Source of the DNA: JBEIGE01 sp040382055
Lineage (GTDB): Bacteria > Pseudomonadota > Gammaproteobacteria > Burkholderiales > Burkholderiaceae_C
Length of the DNA: 33,001 bases
Direction of reading: 5' to 3'
Assembly: GCA_040382055.1 (NCBI GenBank)
Contig: JBEIGE010000031.1
Coordinates: forward strand, 1 to 33,001
Shown here: in pieces, positions 8,574-16,209 of the stretch
Layout of the letters: every line of letters starts with the position of its first letter
Position numbering within the stretch: the stretch's first letter is position 1
Translations under genes and position numbers: made by a program
The notes under the pieces: model-generated
Told to the model about the DNA's origin: nothing
Seen by the model: only the letters and a program-made list of their open reading frames with translations
Database searches by the model: none

Positions 8574-9521
8574 TCATTTAAAACTGGCATACGCCAAGGC
8601 CAAGCCTTGCTCCAGTTTGATCTTGGCTTGCCAGCCCAAGGCGTTAAGGCGGCTGCTGTCCATCAGCTTGCGGGGGGATCCGTCGGGTTTGCTGGTGTCA
8701 AAGCTGATCACGCCTGGGTAACCCACGGTTTTGCCTACGGCCAGCGCCAGTTCTTTGATGGTGATGTCTTCACCAAAACCAACGTTGATGTGGCTTTGCA
8801 TGGGCTGGGTGTGGGCGTCTAGCGTGGCTTTGGGCAGGTTCATTACAAACACGCTGGCGGCAGCCATGTCGTCTACATACAAAAACTCGCGCCGTGGCGT
8901 GCCGCTGCCCCAGATGGCAACGGTGGGGGCGTTATTCACCTTGGCCTCATGAAAGCGGCGGATGAGTGCGGGAATGACGTGGCTGTTTTCGGGGTGGTAG
9001 TTGTCGCCGGGGCCATACAGGTTGGTGGGCATGACGCAGCGGTAGTCCACGCCGTGGCTGGCACCGTATTGGCGGTTGTAGCTCTCGCAGAGCTTGATGC
9101 CGGCAATTTTGGCAATGGCATAGGGCTCGTTGGTGGGCTCCAGGGTGCCGGTGAGCAAGGCGGCCTCAAGCATGGGCTGCGGGGCCAGCTTGGGGTAAAT
9201 GCAGCTGGAGCCCAAAAACAGCAGCTTTTGCACGCCGTTCTTGAATGCCGCGTCTATCACGTTGGCCTGCACCATCAGGTTTTGGTAAATAAAGTCCGCC
9301 GGGTAGGTGTTGTTGGCGTAAATACCACCTACTTTGGCCGCAGCCAGATACACCTGGCTGGGTTTTTCTGTTTCAAAAAAAGCCTGTACGGCGGCCTGGT
9401 TGGTCAGGTCCAGCTCGGCATGGGTGCGGGTAACCAGGTTGGTTTGGCCCTGCTGCTGCAAGGTGCGCACGATGGCGCTACCCACCATGCCGCGATGGCC
9501 TGCAACGTAAATTTTGTTCAT
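8574..9521 (-). CDS. fcl: GDP-L-fucose synthase
   Basis: A 315-residue SDR epimerase-reductase that turns GDP-4-keto-6-deoxy-D-mannose into GDP-L-fucose with NADPH. It begins MNKIYVAGHRGMVGSAIVRTL (GxxGxxG NADP site) and has KVGGIYANNTYPADFIYQNL, the FLGSSCIYPK serine and cysteine region, and the PYAIAKIAGIKLCESYNRQYG Tyr-x3-Lys motif, followed by MPTNLYGPGDNYHPENSHVIPALIRRF. I choose the ATG at 9521, with AGGCGG upstream; a GTG at 9533 is also in frame. It is the first gene of the leftward cluster, so its 5' region (9522-9718) should hold the promoter; that region contains tandem 11-bp repeats and a G-rich tract. Family call is very secure. Confidence 0.96.
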   Translation of the reverse strand: MNKIYVAGHRGMVGSAIVRTLQQQGQTNLVTRTHAELDLTNQAAVQAFFETEKPSQVYLAAAKVGGIYANNTYPADFIYQNLMVQANVIDAAFKNGVQKLLFLGSSCIYPKLAPQPMLEAALLTGTLEPTNEPYAIAKIAGIKLCESYNRQYGASHGVDYRCVMPTNLYGPGDNYHPENSHVIPALIRRFHEAKVNNAPTVAIWGSGTPRREFLYVDDMAAASVFVMNLPKATLDAHTQPMQSHINVGFGEDITIKELALAVGKTVGYPGVISFDTSKPDGSPRKLMDSSRLNALGWQAKIKLEQGLALAYASFK

Positions 9522-9539
9522 GGTTTCGTACACCGCCTG

Positions 9540-9583
9540 GAGCGTATTGAGAGCGTATTGAGAGCGTATTGAGAGCCTATTGA
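9540..9583. repeat. Four tandem 11-bp repeats upstream of fcl
   Basis: The unit gagcgtattga occurs four times without spacers (9540-9550, 9551-9561, 9562-9572, 9573-9583); the last copy has one change (gagcctattga). The array starts about 18 bases upstream of the fcl ATG. A second imperfect pair, ttgatttagggca and ttgatttggggca, follows at 9580-9592 and 9595-9607. An 11-bp unit is close to one helical turn, so copies would face the same side of the DNA. Confidence 0.9.
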
Positions 9584-9684
9584 TTTAGGGCACTTTGATT
9601 TGGGGCATTGGTTTGTGGCTTAGCCACGCTACCGCCATGTTGTGTTACGGTCAACAAGCGCAGTCGGGGGAGATTGTATGCGGC

Positions 9685-9717
9685 GGGGGTGGGGCTTATG
9701 GGGTGGCGGTGGGTGGG
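9685..9717 (+). other. Candidate G-quadruplex tract
   Basis: Five plus-strand G-runs (9685-9689, 9691-9694, 9700-9703, 9711-9713, 9715-9717) are separated by loops of 1, 5, 7 and 1 bases, which satisfies the usual G3+N1-7 rule. It lies directly downstream of the DUF2442 stop and about 165 bases upstream of fcl. Being G-rich on the plus strand, it would be C-rich in transcripts of both the flanking minus-strand operons, so any structure would form in DNA rather than in those RNAs. Confidence 0.6.
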
Positions 9718-9718
9718 T

Positions 9719-9970
9719 TTAGGTCACAGTTTGTGACTCCAAACATAATCCTTTATCAAAAAGTGTTTCTGGCGCAATGTCTAAATTTCCAGGCCAGCAA
9801 ACCGTGCCGTAAGCAACATAGGCTTGATTAAAGAAATTTTCATCTTGCAACTTAATAAAGATTCCTTTATCAAGGTAAGGCTTGACATCAAAAAGCTTCA
9901 CTTCACCCGTACTAAAGGAAACTTTCAACATGTAATTTTTTAATGGCTGAACTTGGGTGACGTGTTCCAT
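9719..9970 (-). CDS. DUF2442 domain protein
   Basis: An 83-residue protein with the DUF2442 pattern: an N-terminal V-P-x-x-NYMLKVSFSTGEVKLFDVKPYLDKGIF strand region, then L-x-D-E-N-x-F and a TVCWPGNLDIAPETLF end. Members are small, often sit beside DUF4160 proteins, and are regarded as likely toxin-antitoxin components, but the biochemistry is not established. Here no DUF4160 gene is present; instead the gene follows hipA by 18 bases with its own AAGGA ribosome-binding site, so it looks like the third gene of a hipB-hipA operon. A candidate G-quadruplex lies just behind its stop. Whether it acts with HipA is unknown. Confidence 0.82.
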   Translation of the reverse strand: MEHVTQVQPLKNYMLKVSFSTGEVKLFDVKPYLDKGIFIKLQDENFFNQAYVAYGTVCWPGNLDIAPETLFDKGLCLESQTVT

Positions 9971-9988
9971 CTGTTTTTTCCTTCTGCA

Positions 9989-11311
9989 TCAACGCAAGGG
10001 ATCTATTTGAAACAAAGCCTCGCCTTTGACGGCCAAAGCGCGGATTCCCTCGGGCGCATCAAGAAAGGCAAAGGGGTTCAAGAACTGCCTTCGCCAAAAA
10101 AGCGCGCGGTCCACTTCGCTCAGGTGGGCTTCATCACACACGGCCTGCCATTCGTTTTCAACGACGCGTACCTGATGATTGACGATGGCAATGGCCTCTT
10201 CCCGCCCAAGCAAAAACGACGTTGCCGCAGCAATGCAGGTCGCCACTTGACTGCTACGTTCGGTCTTGTGAATGAGCATCGCTTGAGAGGCCTGCTGGCC
10301 CGAGCGTGATTGCGGGCAAATGTCGTAGGCGGGGGTTAACTGCAGTTGATGGCCATCCCAAAACGCAGCATGGTTGCGGGCGTGATCGTCGGTGTTGCCG
10401 CACAGGATGTTGAAGACCATGCGGCCAAATAGCTCTCGCAAGGTGGCCTTTGCATCTTTGAATCGATGACGGATGAGTTCTGCCAGTTTTTCATAGCTGG
10501 CGTAGGCGGCCATCATTTCATCCAGCTCAAACAGGGTAAGGGCCGATACCATGGCACGCCTGTGCCAACGGCCTTCATGCCGGACCCGATCAAAGCGCTC
10601 GATCAACAGCACATCTTTTCCCAGGGCTTTGCGCAACTGAACCGGTGCGACATGCAGGCCAACCCGGTGGGCCAGCCGCATGGCAATAAATTCAGCTTTG
10701 ACGACGCTGTAGAGATCATTGCTCGCTGGAAACTTGGCAATAAACTTTCGCTCTGCGTCCTCAAGCAAGACCTTGGGGCGGGCACCGCCCAGGGAGGTGC
10801 CGTGCAGCAAGGCCTGATCCAACTCGGTTGAAAGCGGCACTCCCCGCTCAACTTTTTCTGCGGCCGACAACAATTCATCCAGCGTTGGTTGCTGTGTGTG
10901 CCTTGGCACGTAGTGCGTGGAAGACCGCTGAAAATCCAGCGCGCCAATCCGGTCTGAGCCTGACTCAAGGAGATACGTCAACTCATCGAGTTCAGCCCCG
11001 GCAGCTGCTGCCCCTTTCACACCCAGTTTGCGATTGATCAGCACGCGACGGCCCCACGCATCAGGCGACGCATCACGAATGCAGCTGGGCATGCTCAATC
11101 CGGGTATGAGCGGGATAGCGCCTGCGCGCAGCGCAAGCTCTGGCTCATAAATGGCCATGGCGTCTTGACGCGCCAGGTAGCTGCGGCCATAGTTGAACAC
11201 CAGCTGTTGACCCTGTTTCGACACCAAACCCGCAACAACGGGTTGTGTTGCAGCTGGAAGCCAGATCCAGACATAGGCCTCTGAGTACTCGGGGTTGATC
11301 TCAGAAGTCAT
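9989..11311 (-). CDS. hipA: HipA-family serine/threonine kinase toxin
   Basis: About 440 residues, the normal length of HipA. Seen are an N-terminal beta domain, the Gly-rich loop SLGGARPKVL near residues 173-182, the ATP lysine region ERKFIAKFP, LLIERFDR, the catalytic loop GNTDDHARNHA near residue 306, and the metal-binding YDICP near 329. HipA kinases phosphorylate aminoacyl-tRNA synthetases (GltX in E. coli) and slow growth until neutralised by HipB. The hipB gene precedes it and overlaps by about ten bases. The frame is open to a GTG at 11320, but the ATG at 11311 is preferred. All kinase motifs appear intact, so it is probably active. The exact target in this host is unknown. Confidence 0.93.
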   Translation of the reverse strand: MTSEINPEYSEAYVWIWLPAATQPVVAGLVSKQGQQLVFNYGRSYLARQDAMAIYEPELALRAGAIPLIPGLSMPSCIRDASPDAWGRRVLINRKLGVKGAAAAGAELDELTYLLESGSDRIGALDFQRSSTHYVPRHTQQPTLDELLSAAEKVERGVPLSTELDQALLHGTSLGGARPKVLLEDAERKFIAKFPASNDLYSVVKAEFIAMRLAHRVGLHVAPVQLRKALGKDVLLIERFDRVRHEGRWHRRAMVSALTLFELDEMMAAYASYEKLAELIRHRFKDAKATLRELFGRMVFNILCGNTDDHARNHAAFWDGHQLQLTPAYDICPQSRSGQQASQAMLIHKTERSSQVATCIAAATSFLLGREEAIAIVNHQVRVVENEWQAVCDEAHLSEVDRALFWRRQFLNPFAFLDAPEGIRALAVKGEALFQIDPLR

Positions 11312-11639
11312 CTTTAACACCCGTGGGGCTGGTTCTGACCGCTTTAGGCAACAAGGCCATTTTTTCGCGGTGGCGCGCTAAGTGGCTGCTGAGCTGGCGC
11401 GGCTGCTGGTCAAACAGCGGCAAGCCGCAGATAGCGGCCACTTCAAATACTGTGCCTATGGAACACCCCGGGTCTCCACGCTCGATGCGCTGGAGCAAGG
11501 CCCGCGAGATGCCAGCGCGAGCGGCCAGATCAGTCGTGGTCATCACCTTGCCCAAACGCGCTTCGCGCACGAGTTGGCCCAGCAGCTCAAGTGCACTCAG
11601 GCTGTACTGCGAATAGGTGCGGACAACTGGTTTGACCAT
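11301..11639 (-). CDS. hipB: HipB-like XRE family antitoxin
   Basis: A 112-residue protein with a single helix-turn-helix of the Cro/C1 type: LGQLVREARLGKVMTTTDLAARAGISRALLQRIERGDPGCSIGTVFEVAAICGLPLF. In hipBA operons this protein binds the operator, represses the operon and inhibits the HipA kinase. It starts at an ATG at 11639; no clear Shine-Dalgarno precedes it, and the DNA just upstream holds the repeated AT-rich elements described separately. It overlaps the hipA start. The C-terminal 35 residues are basic and may form the HipA-contacting tail (inference). Confidence 0.9.
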   Translation of the reverse strand: MVKPVVRTYSQYSLSALELLGQLVREARLGKVMTTTDLAARAGISRALLQRIERGDPGCSIGTVFEVAAICGLPLFDQQPRQLSSHLARHREKMALLPKAVRTSPTGVKDDF

Positions 11640-11648
11640 GGTAATGAA

Positions 11649-11690
11649 TCATTAATGAGTCAAAAATATTTGAAATGACATATTAATGAG
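11649..11690. promoter_or_regulatory. Candidate HipB operator region
   Basis: A perfect 10-bp palindrome tcattaatga lies at 11649-11658, ten bases upstream of the hipB ATG. Its right part, attaatgagtca (11651-11662), recurs as attaatgagcca at 11682-11693, exactly 31 bp away or about three helical turns, on the same face of the helix. This arrangement fits autorepressor binding sites of a hipBA operon. The assignment rests on position and symmetry only. Confidence 0.5.
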
Positions 11691-11885
11691 CCATTTTGGC
11701 CGATAAGCCGTACAGGGTCAACCTACGGAGCCCATGGTGGGGCCAGACTATCGGTTCAGGTGAGCAGCCCAAGACAATGGTTGGTGTTCCAGCGCACTGT
11801 TATTTGCACGCCATAGGCTCACCATGACCCCAACTGCATGTTTACTCGCACCGCCGGTGCAGGGCAGCAGTTACAAGGAGTCATC

Positions 11886-12425
11886 ATGAAATCATCCAGT
11901 AAACGCGCTTCTCGCTTTCCAACCAGTCGCCTGCCATTGGGCATGCTCACCTGGGCGGCACTTCTTTGCTTTGGCCAGAGTGCCCAAGCGGCCACTGCAG
12001 CGGGTGTATTGACGGTATCGGCCACGGTGCTGAATTCGTGCTTGGTAGGCGCATCAGCCTTGGCGTTTCCCGCTGCCACCAGTAATGCGATTTCCACAGG
12101 CAATGTCGATGCCGTAGGTCAGGTCACGGTGAACTGCACCTCGGGCTCGGCCTACACGGTAGCACTTGATGCCGGTGGCGGCGCAGGTGGCACTTTCGCC
12201 AGCCGCAAAATGAGCGCTGCAGGAAACCAGTTGCTTAAATACTCCATTTACACCGCAGCCACCTACAGCACGGTGTGGGGCGATGGCACCGGAGGTTCAG
12301 CCACAGTGGCTGGGGTTGGCACGGGCGTTAACCAGTCGATCTTTGCCTATGGCCGTATTTTTGCCGGGCAAGTTGCCACTGCCGCCGTCTACTCTGACGT
12401 AGTGAATGTTACGGTCAAGTATTAA
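11886..12425 (+). CDS. Spore coat U (SCPU) domain pilin, CsuA/B-like
   Basis: A 179-residue secreted subunit. A signal peptide (basic MKSSSKRASRF start, hydrophobic LGMLTWAALLCFG core, cleavage near SAQA) is followed by the SCPU fold start GVLTVSATVLNSCLVGA, with cysteines for an intramolecular disulfide, and the closing strand YSDVVNVTVKY. Such subunits build archaic chaperone-usher (Csu-type) pili used in biofilm adhesion. The ATG at 11886 has an AAGGAG ribosome-binding site five bases upstream; the open frame to 11838 is not needed. It is followed by an overlapping chaperone gene. Only one major pilin and no tip adhesin gene are present, whereas Csu clusters usually have several. Confidence 0.9.
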   Translation: MKSSSKRASRFPTSRLPLGMLTWAALLCFGQSAQAATAAGVLTVSATVLNSCLVGASALAFPAATSNAISTGNVDAVGQVTVNCTSGSAYTVALDAGGGAGGTFASRKMSAAGNQLLKYSIYTAATYSTVWGDGTGGSATVAGVGTGVNQSIFAYGRIFAGQVATAAVYSDVVNVTVKY

Positions 12426-13146
12426 CGCCTGCTTTCGAACACTTGCGCTGGTTTGTTTTGCAATTGTCATCACAATCCACGCGCAAGCCAGTCCGATTGA
12501 GATTTCACCGGTCAAGGTGGACCTGTCGGCCAAGGTGCGGGTTAGCGCATTAACAGTGCACAACTTGGGCGAAGACGAAACGGTAATGCAGGTGAGCCTG
12601 ATGCATTGGCCAACATCTGAGGATCTGGTTGCGATTGAGCCCAGCATTGGCCTGTTGGTGACGCCGACCACCTTTAGGCTGGCTGGCGGCGCACAGCAGA
12701 TTGTGCGGGTGGGCCTGAGTGGCGCAGCCCCTTTGCAAACGGAATTGGCTTACCGCCTGATTATTGAGGAAGTGCCACCGGTGCTGGAACAGGACACCAC
12801 CGGCATGCGTCTGGTGGTGCGGCACGACTTGCCGGTGTTTGTAGCGCCTGCAGCGCGCGCGCTTCGTCTGGTGACTATGCAGATTGACTGCTCACCTACA
12901 GGCGCAGAGCTGCGACTGTTTAATTCGGGGAACAGCCACCTTAAAGTGCTGCGCCTGGCTTTGAAAGAATCCACCACAGGCGCTACCCAAGGCGACTGGA
13001 AGGCGTTTGACTATCTGTTGCCGGGCACTGAAAAGCGCTGGCTGTTGTCAACCGTAGCGCCGCAAGCCAAAGCCAAGGGATATACGGCAACAGCCTATAC
13101 CGAGAACCAGACGTTCTCGGCGGAGGTTCAGAATCAATGCCCGTAA
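12406..13146 (+). CDS. Periplasmic pilus chaperone (PapD-like, CsuC-type)
   Basis: A 246-residue protein with a signal peptide (cleavage near ITIHAQA-SPIEISP), an N-terminal immunoglobulin-like domain beginning IEISPVKVDLSAKVRVSALTVHN, the TFRLAGGAQQIVRVGL strand, and RLVVRHDLPVFVAP, the usual end of the first domain. Such chaperones hold pilin subunits by donor-strand complementation and deliver them to the usher. It overlaps the pilin gene by 20 bases and ends as TAATG against a possible usher start, so the three form one operon. The gene itself looks intact even though the usher is not. Confidence 0.9.
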   Translation: MLRSSINACFRTLALVCFAIVITIHAQASPIEISPVKVDLSAKVRVSALTVHNLGEDETVMQVSLMHWPTSEDLVAIEPSIGLLVTPTTFRLAGGAQQIVRVGLSGAAPLQTELAYRLIIEEVPPVLEQDTTGMRLVVRHDLPVFVAPAARALRLVTMQIDCSPTGAELRLFNSGNSHLKVLRLALKESTTGATQGDWKAFDYLLPGTEKRWLLSTVAPQAKAKGYTATAYTENQTFSAEVQNQCP

Positions 13147-15117
13147 TGCACATGTTGTCTTCGCCCTGGGGCTGTCAGCACTGTCGGCGCTGGCATGGTC
13201 CCAGCCCGTGGTGGCTGCAGACACTTTACAGCCCGTCATTCTTGGCGTGGTTTTGAATGGCGTGAGTGTGAGCGGCGGGGAAACGTTTTTAGAGGTGGGC
13301 AATGCACATTTGCTGGCTAGCGCTTCTTTTTTGAAGCGCTTGAATTTGCGGGCCGGCACGGGCCTGCCGCGTTTGGTGGACGGCGTTGTCTACTTTGACC
13401 TGCACGACATTGCGGGCTTGCAAATGCTGCGCGATGCAGCGCGGGCCGAGGTGGTGCTGCTGGCAGACAGCGGGGCGTTCCTGCCCAGCACGGTCAACGC
13501 CAACACCCTGCTGCAAACAAAGGTAAAGCCCTATGTACCTGGCGGCTTTGTCAATTACGACCTGGCACTTACACGAACACCGCTGGCCGCCAGCCACGAC
13601 GCCTTGCTGGGCGTGGGATTTTTTGCCGGAACGACTTTGCTGACCAACAATTTCGCCCTGAGAGACGGCAACAGCGTGCGGCTGATGAGCAGCTTGCAGA
13701 CGGATATTCCGCAGACCATGAAGACGCTGCGCTTGGGCGACACGGTCAACAACACGGGGGCCTGGGGCTTGGGTGTGCTGTTTGCAGGGGTGCAATATGG
13801 AACCAACTTTGCTGTACGGCCTGACTTTATTGCGCAGTCCATGCCGGGCTTGGCGGGCAACGCGGTGCTGCCGTCTACAGTGGATGTGTATGTGAACAAT
13901 GTATTGCGCGCGCGCCAGGAAGTGCCGGCCGGGCCGTTCAATATTCAAAACCTGCCGCTGGTCAATGGGCAGGGCAATATGCAGGTGGTGGTGCGCGATG
14001 TGCTGGGGCGCGAGCAGGTGATTACCCAAGCCTTTATGGCCAGCCCGAGTTTGCTGCGCGAGGGTTTGGTACAGGAGTCTTACGAAGTTGGGGCGCTGCG
14101 CAGAAACTACGGTTTAACCAGCAACGATTACGGTGATGCCTTTGCCAGCGCGACATGGCGCAAGGGAATGAGCAGCCAGTGGAGCAGCGAGTTGCGCACC
14201 GAAGTACAGCCCCAAACCACCACCCTGGGCTTTTCCAACGCCGTCATGCTGCCCAAGTTGAACAGCGTGCTGGAGACCACGGTGGCCGCGAGCGGCGGTG
14301 CGCAGGATGGCATCACGGTGTTGGCTGGCGTTACCCTGCTTCTGGACACGCGGCATTTTTCCAACGTCAGCGTGAACCACACCGGGCGCGGAATACGGTT
14401 TATGCCGACTACGCCCAAGTGGCAGACGCTGGTGAAGGCGTGGGCTACCGTGTGGCTGGGGCGCAAGGGGATGACACGGCCACACAGAATGCGGCATTTA
14501 CCAGCAACCATGCAGCAGGCAGTTGGGGTGGTGAGGCGACTCAGCAAAACAATGCGGTCAGCACGCGGCTATGGGCCAGGGGGGGTGCGGCAAGCCTGGG
14601 CAAGGGAGTGTATTTTTCGCGCGGCTTTGCCCAGAGTTTTGCGATTGTGCAGGTAGGGCAGGCAGCAAATGTGCCGGTGTATCTGGAGAGCCAGTTGGTG
14701 GCACACACCCGCGCAGACGGGAGCGCGCTGGTGAACAACCTGCGCGCCTACCAGGACAACCGCATCAGCGTGGACCCGCTGGCAGTGCCGTTTGACAGCA
14801 GCATAGGCGACATGGACCAGACCGTGCAACCGCGCTTGCTGGGCGGCGTACAACTAGACTTTGAAGTACACCAGGTGGTGGGCGTGACGGTAACCGTGCA
14901 GCAGGCCGATGGCAGCCCCCTGCCAGCCTGGAGCGCCGTGCAAGTGCAAGGCTTGTCCAGCAGCTTTGTGGTGGGCAAACGCGGCGAGGTGTTTGTGGAG
15001 TTTCCGGCGGTGGGCACCTACCAACTGACGGCAACACCGCCTGCGGGCGCGGCCTGCAGTTTTGCTGTGCAGGTGCTTGGCGATGGTTCTGCGCCGGCTA
15101 TTGCGCGGTGCGAGTAG
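13137..15117 (+). pseudogene. Outer-membrane usher (CsuD/FimD-type), frameshifted
   Basis: The frame from 13208 to about 14390 encodes usher sequence (PVILGVVLNGVSVSGGETFLEV, VPGGFVNYDLALTR, LRLGDTVNNTGAWG, VDVYVNNVLRARQEVPAGPF, NMQVVVRDVLGREQVITQ). It then shifts by one base near 14381-14393, and the rest (NTVYADYAQVADAGEGVGYRV, FAIVQVG, NLRAYQDNRISVDPLAVP, KRGEVFVEF) continues in another frame to 15117. The hydrophobic signal sequence VVFALGLSALSALAW lies in the first frame but has no ordinary start codon there: the ATGs at 13137 and 13146, behind a GGAGG, are in a different frame. The recoverable protein (about 650 residues) is also shorter than usual ushers of about 750-850, and seems to lack a stretch of the barrel. 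It is most likely non-functional, unless some breaks are sequencing errors. Confidence 0.82.
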
Positions 15118-15122
15118 CAAAG

Positions 15123-15428
15123 TCAATAACGAATCGTGACCGTCTGAACGGTAATGGTGGTGGCATCGGGCAAGGTCTTGGTGGTTTGGCTGCGTGTCAC
15201 CACAAACGGGATGTCGGGCGGACAGCTCACGCTTGCGGTTTGCTTGTTAACCAAGGTTGAGCACGACGGCAGCACTTGCATGGAGACAGCCATGGTCGCA
15301 TTTGCTGAACCGGCCTTGGCTGCAGGGGAAAAAGGCAACACAAGCAACACAAGTGGAACGTACAGGCGCAAGGGATGGAACTTGCGAGAAAAGCGCTTGA
15401 GGTTTGGTGTCATGGAATTTGGTGTCAT
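15123..15428 (-). CDS. Small secreted protein, possible truncated SCPU-like subunit
   Basis: A 101-residue protein on the strand opposite to the pilus operon, ending 5 bases from the usher stop. It has a signal peptide (KRFSRKFHPLRLYVPLVLLVLPFSPAAKA) and a mature part of about 65 residues. The mature start ANATMAVSMQVLPSC and the end ATTITVQTVTIRY recall the first and last strands of SCPU pilins (TVSATVLNSC ... VVNVTVKY in the neighbouring pilin), with two cysteine residues between which a disulfide could form, but the centre of the fold is missing. The start is uncertain: ATGs at 15428 and 15413 arise from a 15-bp duplication. I do not recognise an established family. Confidence 0.6.
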   Translation of the reverse strand: MTPNSMTPNLKRFSRKFHPLRLYVPLVLLVLPFSPAAKAGSANATMAVSMQVLPSCSTLVNKQTASVSCPPDIPFVVTRSQTTKTLPDATTITVQTVTIRY

Positions 15429-15432
15429 GAGC
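15403..15432. repeat. 15-bp tandem duplication over a start codon
   Basis: The unit tttggtgtcatggaa (15403-15417) is followed directly by tttggtgtcatgagc (15418-15432), 13 of 15 bases identical. On the minus strand this doubles the start region of the small secreted protein, giving the N-terminus MTPNSMTPN. Confidence 0.85.
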
Positions 15433-15593
15433 CACTTTATTGTGCATGTGAAACCTCAAGCCGCAAAAGTAGGAGGCGATTCACGCGCTTTTGGATTGAA
15501 CCACGCAATATCTGCGCAAGACCTTTTGTTGAACTGCGGCGTCTTTGGACTAAAGATCGTCGGCGGGGAAGATGGCGGATTTAGACAGTGGTG

Positions 15594-15863
15594 TCATAGG
15601 TTTCGGGCTGCGTGATGCAATCTCAAAATTTCAACATCATCGCCACGAACCCGGTAAATAGCGATGTAGTTCTTGTGCAGGACAAGCTCACGCGTTCCGG
15701 GAACCCGGCCTGCCCTGCCCATGCCCGGATGGGCCTGGAGTTTGGTCACCGCCTCCTGCAACTCCAGCACAAAGCTAGATGCGCGAGCGGGGTTATCTTT
15801 GGCTATGTAGCCTGCGATTTCATCCACAGACCCTAGTGCTGTCTTGGTCCACTTGATCAACAT
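15594..15863 (-). CDS. parE: ParE/RelE-family toxin
   Basis: An 89-residue protein of the ParE/RelE fold: IKWTKTALGSVDEIAGYIAKDNP, a central helix LELQEAVTKLQAHPGMGRAGRVPGTRELVL, then NYIAIYRVRGDDVEILRLHHAAR. The GRxGRVPGTREL and YRV-x-I-x-I-L-R-x-x-H-x-A-R patterns are typical of ParE-type members. ParE toxins inhibit gyrase whereas RelE toxins cut mRNA; the sequence looks more ParE-like, but mode of action is not proven. The ATG at 15863 lies three bases after the antitoxin stop, so the two are co-translated. Confidence 0.88.
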   Translation of the reverse strand: MLIKWTKTALGSVDEIAGYIAKDNPARASSFVLELQEAVTKLQAHPGMGRAGRVPGTRELVLHKNYIAIYRVRGDDVEILRLHHAARNL

Positions 15864-15866
15864 GGA

Positions 15867-16103
15867 TCAAGCGCGGTATTTGTCAAACACCGCCTTGACC
15901 TGCTTGTCGGTGGCGAATTCGCCTGCATCGGCTTCCTTGATGCCTTCATGAATGTCACGAATCTGCCAGGATTCACTCTGTACATAGCTGGTCAACGCAT
16001 CGATGGCCAAAAAGCTCTTGGTTCGTGAGGTCGCTTTGGCTAATTCTTCGATCTGGTTGTAAAGCGCCTCGGGCAGCCGTACATTGATGGTTCTGGCAGT
16101 CAT
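15867..16103 (-). CDS. parD: Ribbon-helix-helix antitoxin (ParD/CopG-type)
   Basis: A 78-residue protein beginning MTARTINVRLPEALYNQIEELAKATSRTKSFLAIDALTSYV, the ribbon-helix-helix DNA-binding fold. The acidic C-terminal part (IHEGIKEADAGEFATDKQVKAVFDKY) is the usual toxin-binding tail. The frame is open to 16190, but homology starts at the ATG at 16103. It would neutralise the downstream toxin and repress the pair through the repeated elements just upstream. Confidence 0.88.
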   Translation of the reverse strand: MTARTINVRLPEALYNQIEELAKATSRTKSFLAIDALTSYVQSESWQIRDIHEGIKEADAGEFATDKQVKAVFDKYRA

Positions 16104-16104
16104 G

Positions 16105-16132
16105 GTGTAACACCCCTGTGCATGTGTAATAC
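16105..16132. promoter_or_regulatory. Candidate operator of the parDE-like pair
   Basis: Two similar nonamers, gtgtaacac (16105-16113) and gtgtaatac (16124-16132), lie just upstream of the antitoxin ATG, 19 bp apart start to start. The first is nearly palindromic. Ribbon-helix-helix antitoxins often bind such paired short sites to autoregulate; the role here is inferred. Confidence 0.4.
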
Positions 16133-16209
16133 AGCTCATTATCGACTTCACAGACCTGGAAATCAAGCATACGAGTGGCCAGCCAATCACCCGCCAGAGC
16201 GCTCAGTGC

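Noticed and set aside
8949..9572. Plus-strand open frame of 207 codons
   Set aside because: It is antisense to fcl, has no recognisable domain, and its Gly/Val/Ala-rich content reflects the codon pattern of fcl.
9540..9583. Short array considered as a CRISPR
   Set aside because: The 11-bp units are directly adjacent with no spacers, are too short for CRISPR repeats, and no cas genes are present.
11699..11706. GCCGATAA, identical to the -10 consensus of flagellar sigma-28 promoters, upstream of the pilin gene
   Set aside because: No TAAAGTTT-like -35 box lies at the required distance, so it is probably chance.
13289..14029. Minus-strand open frame of 246 codons
   Set aside because: It is antisense to the usher sequence, is His/Gln-rich in the way antisense shadows are, and has no motif.
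14155..14380. Start of the second usher reading frame as a separate gene
   Set aside because: The first 75 or so residues of that frame are out-of-frame usher DNA without motif. Only the part after about 14385 is usher sequence, so it is a frameshift and not a new gene.
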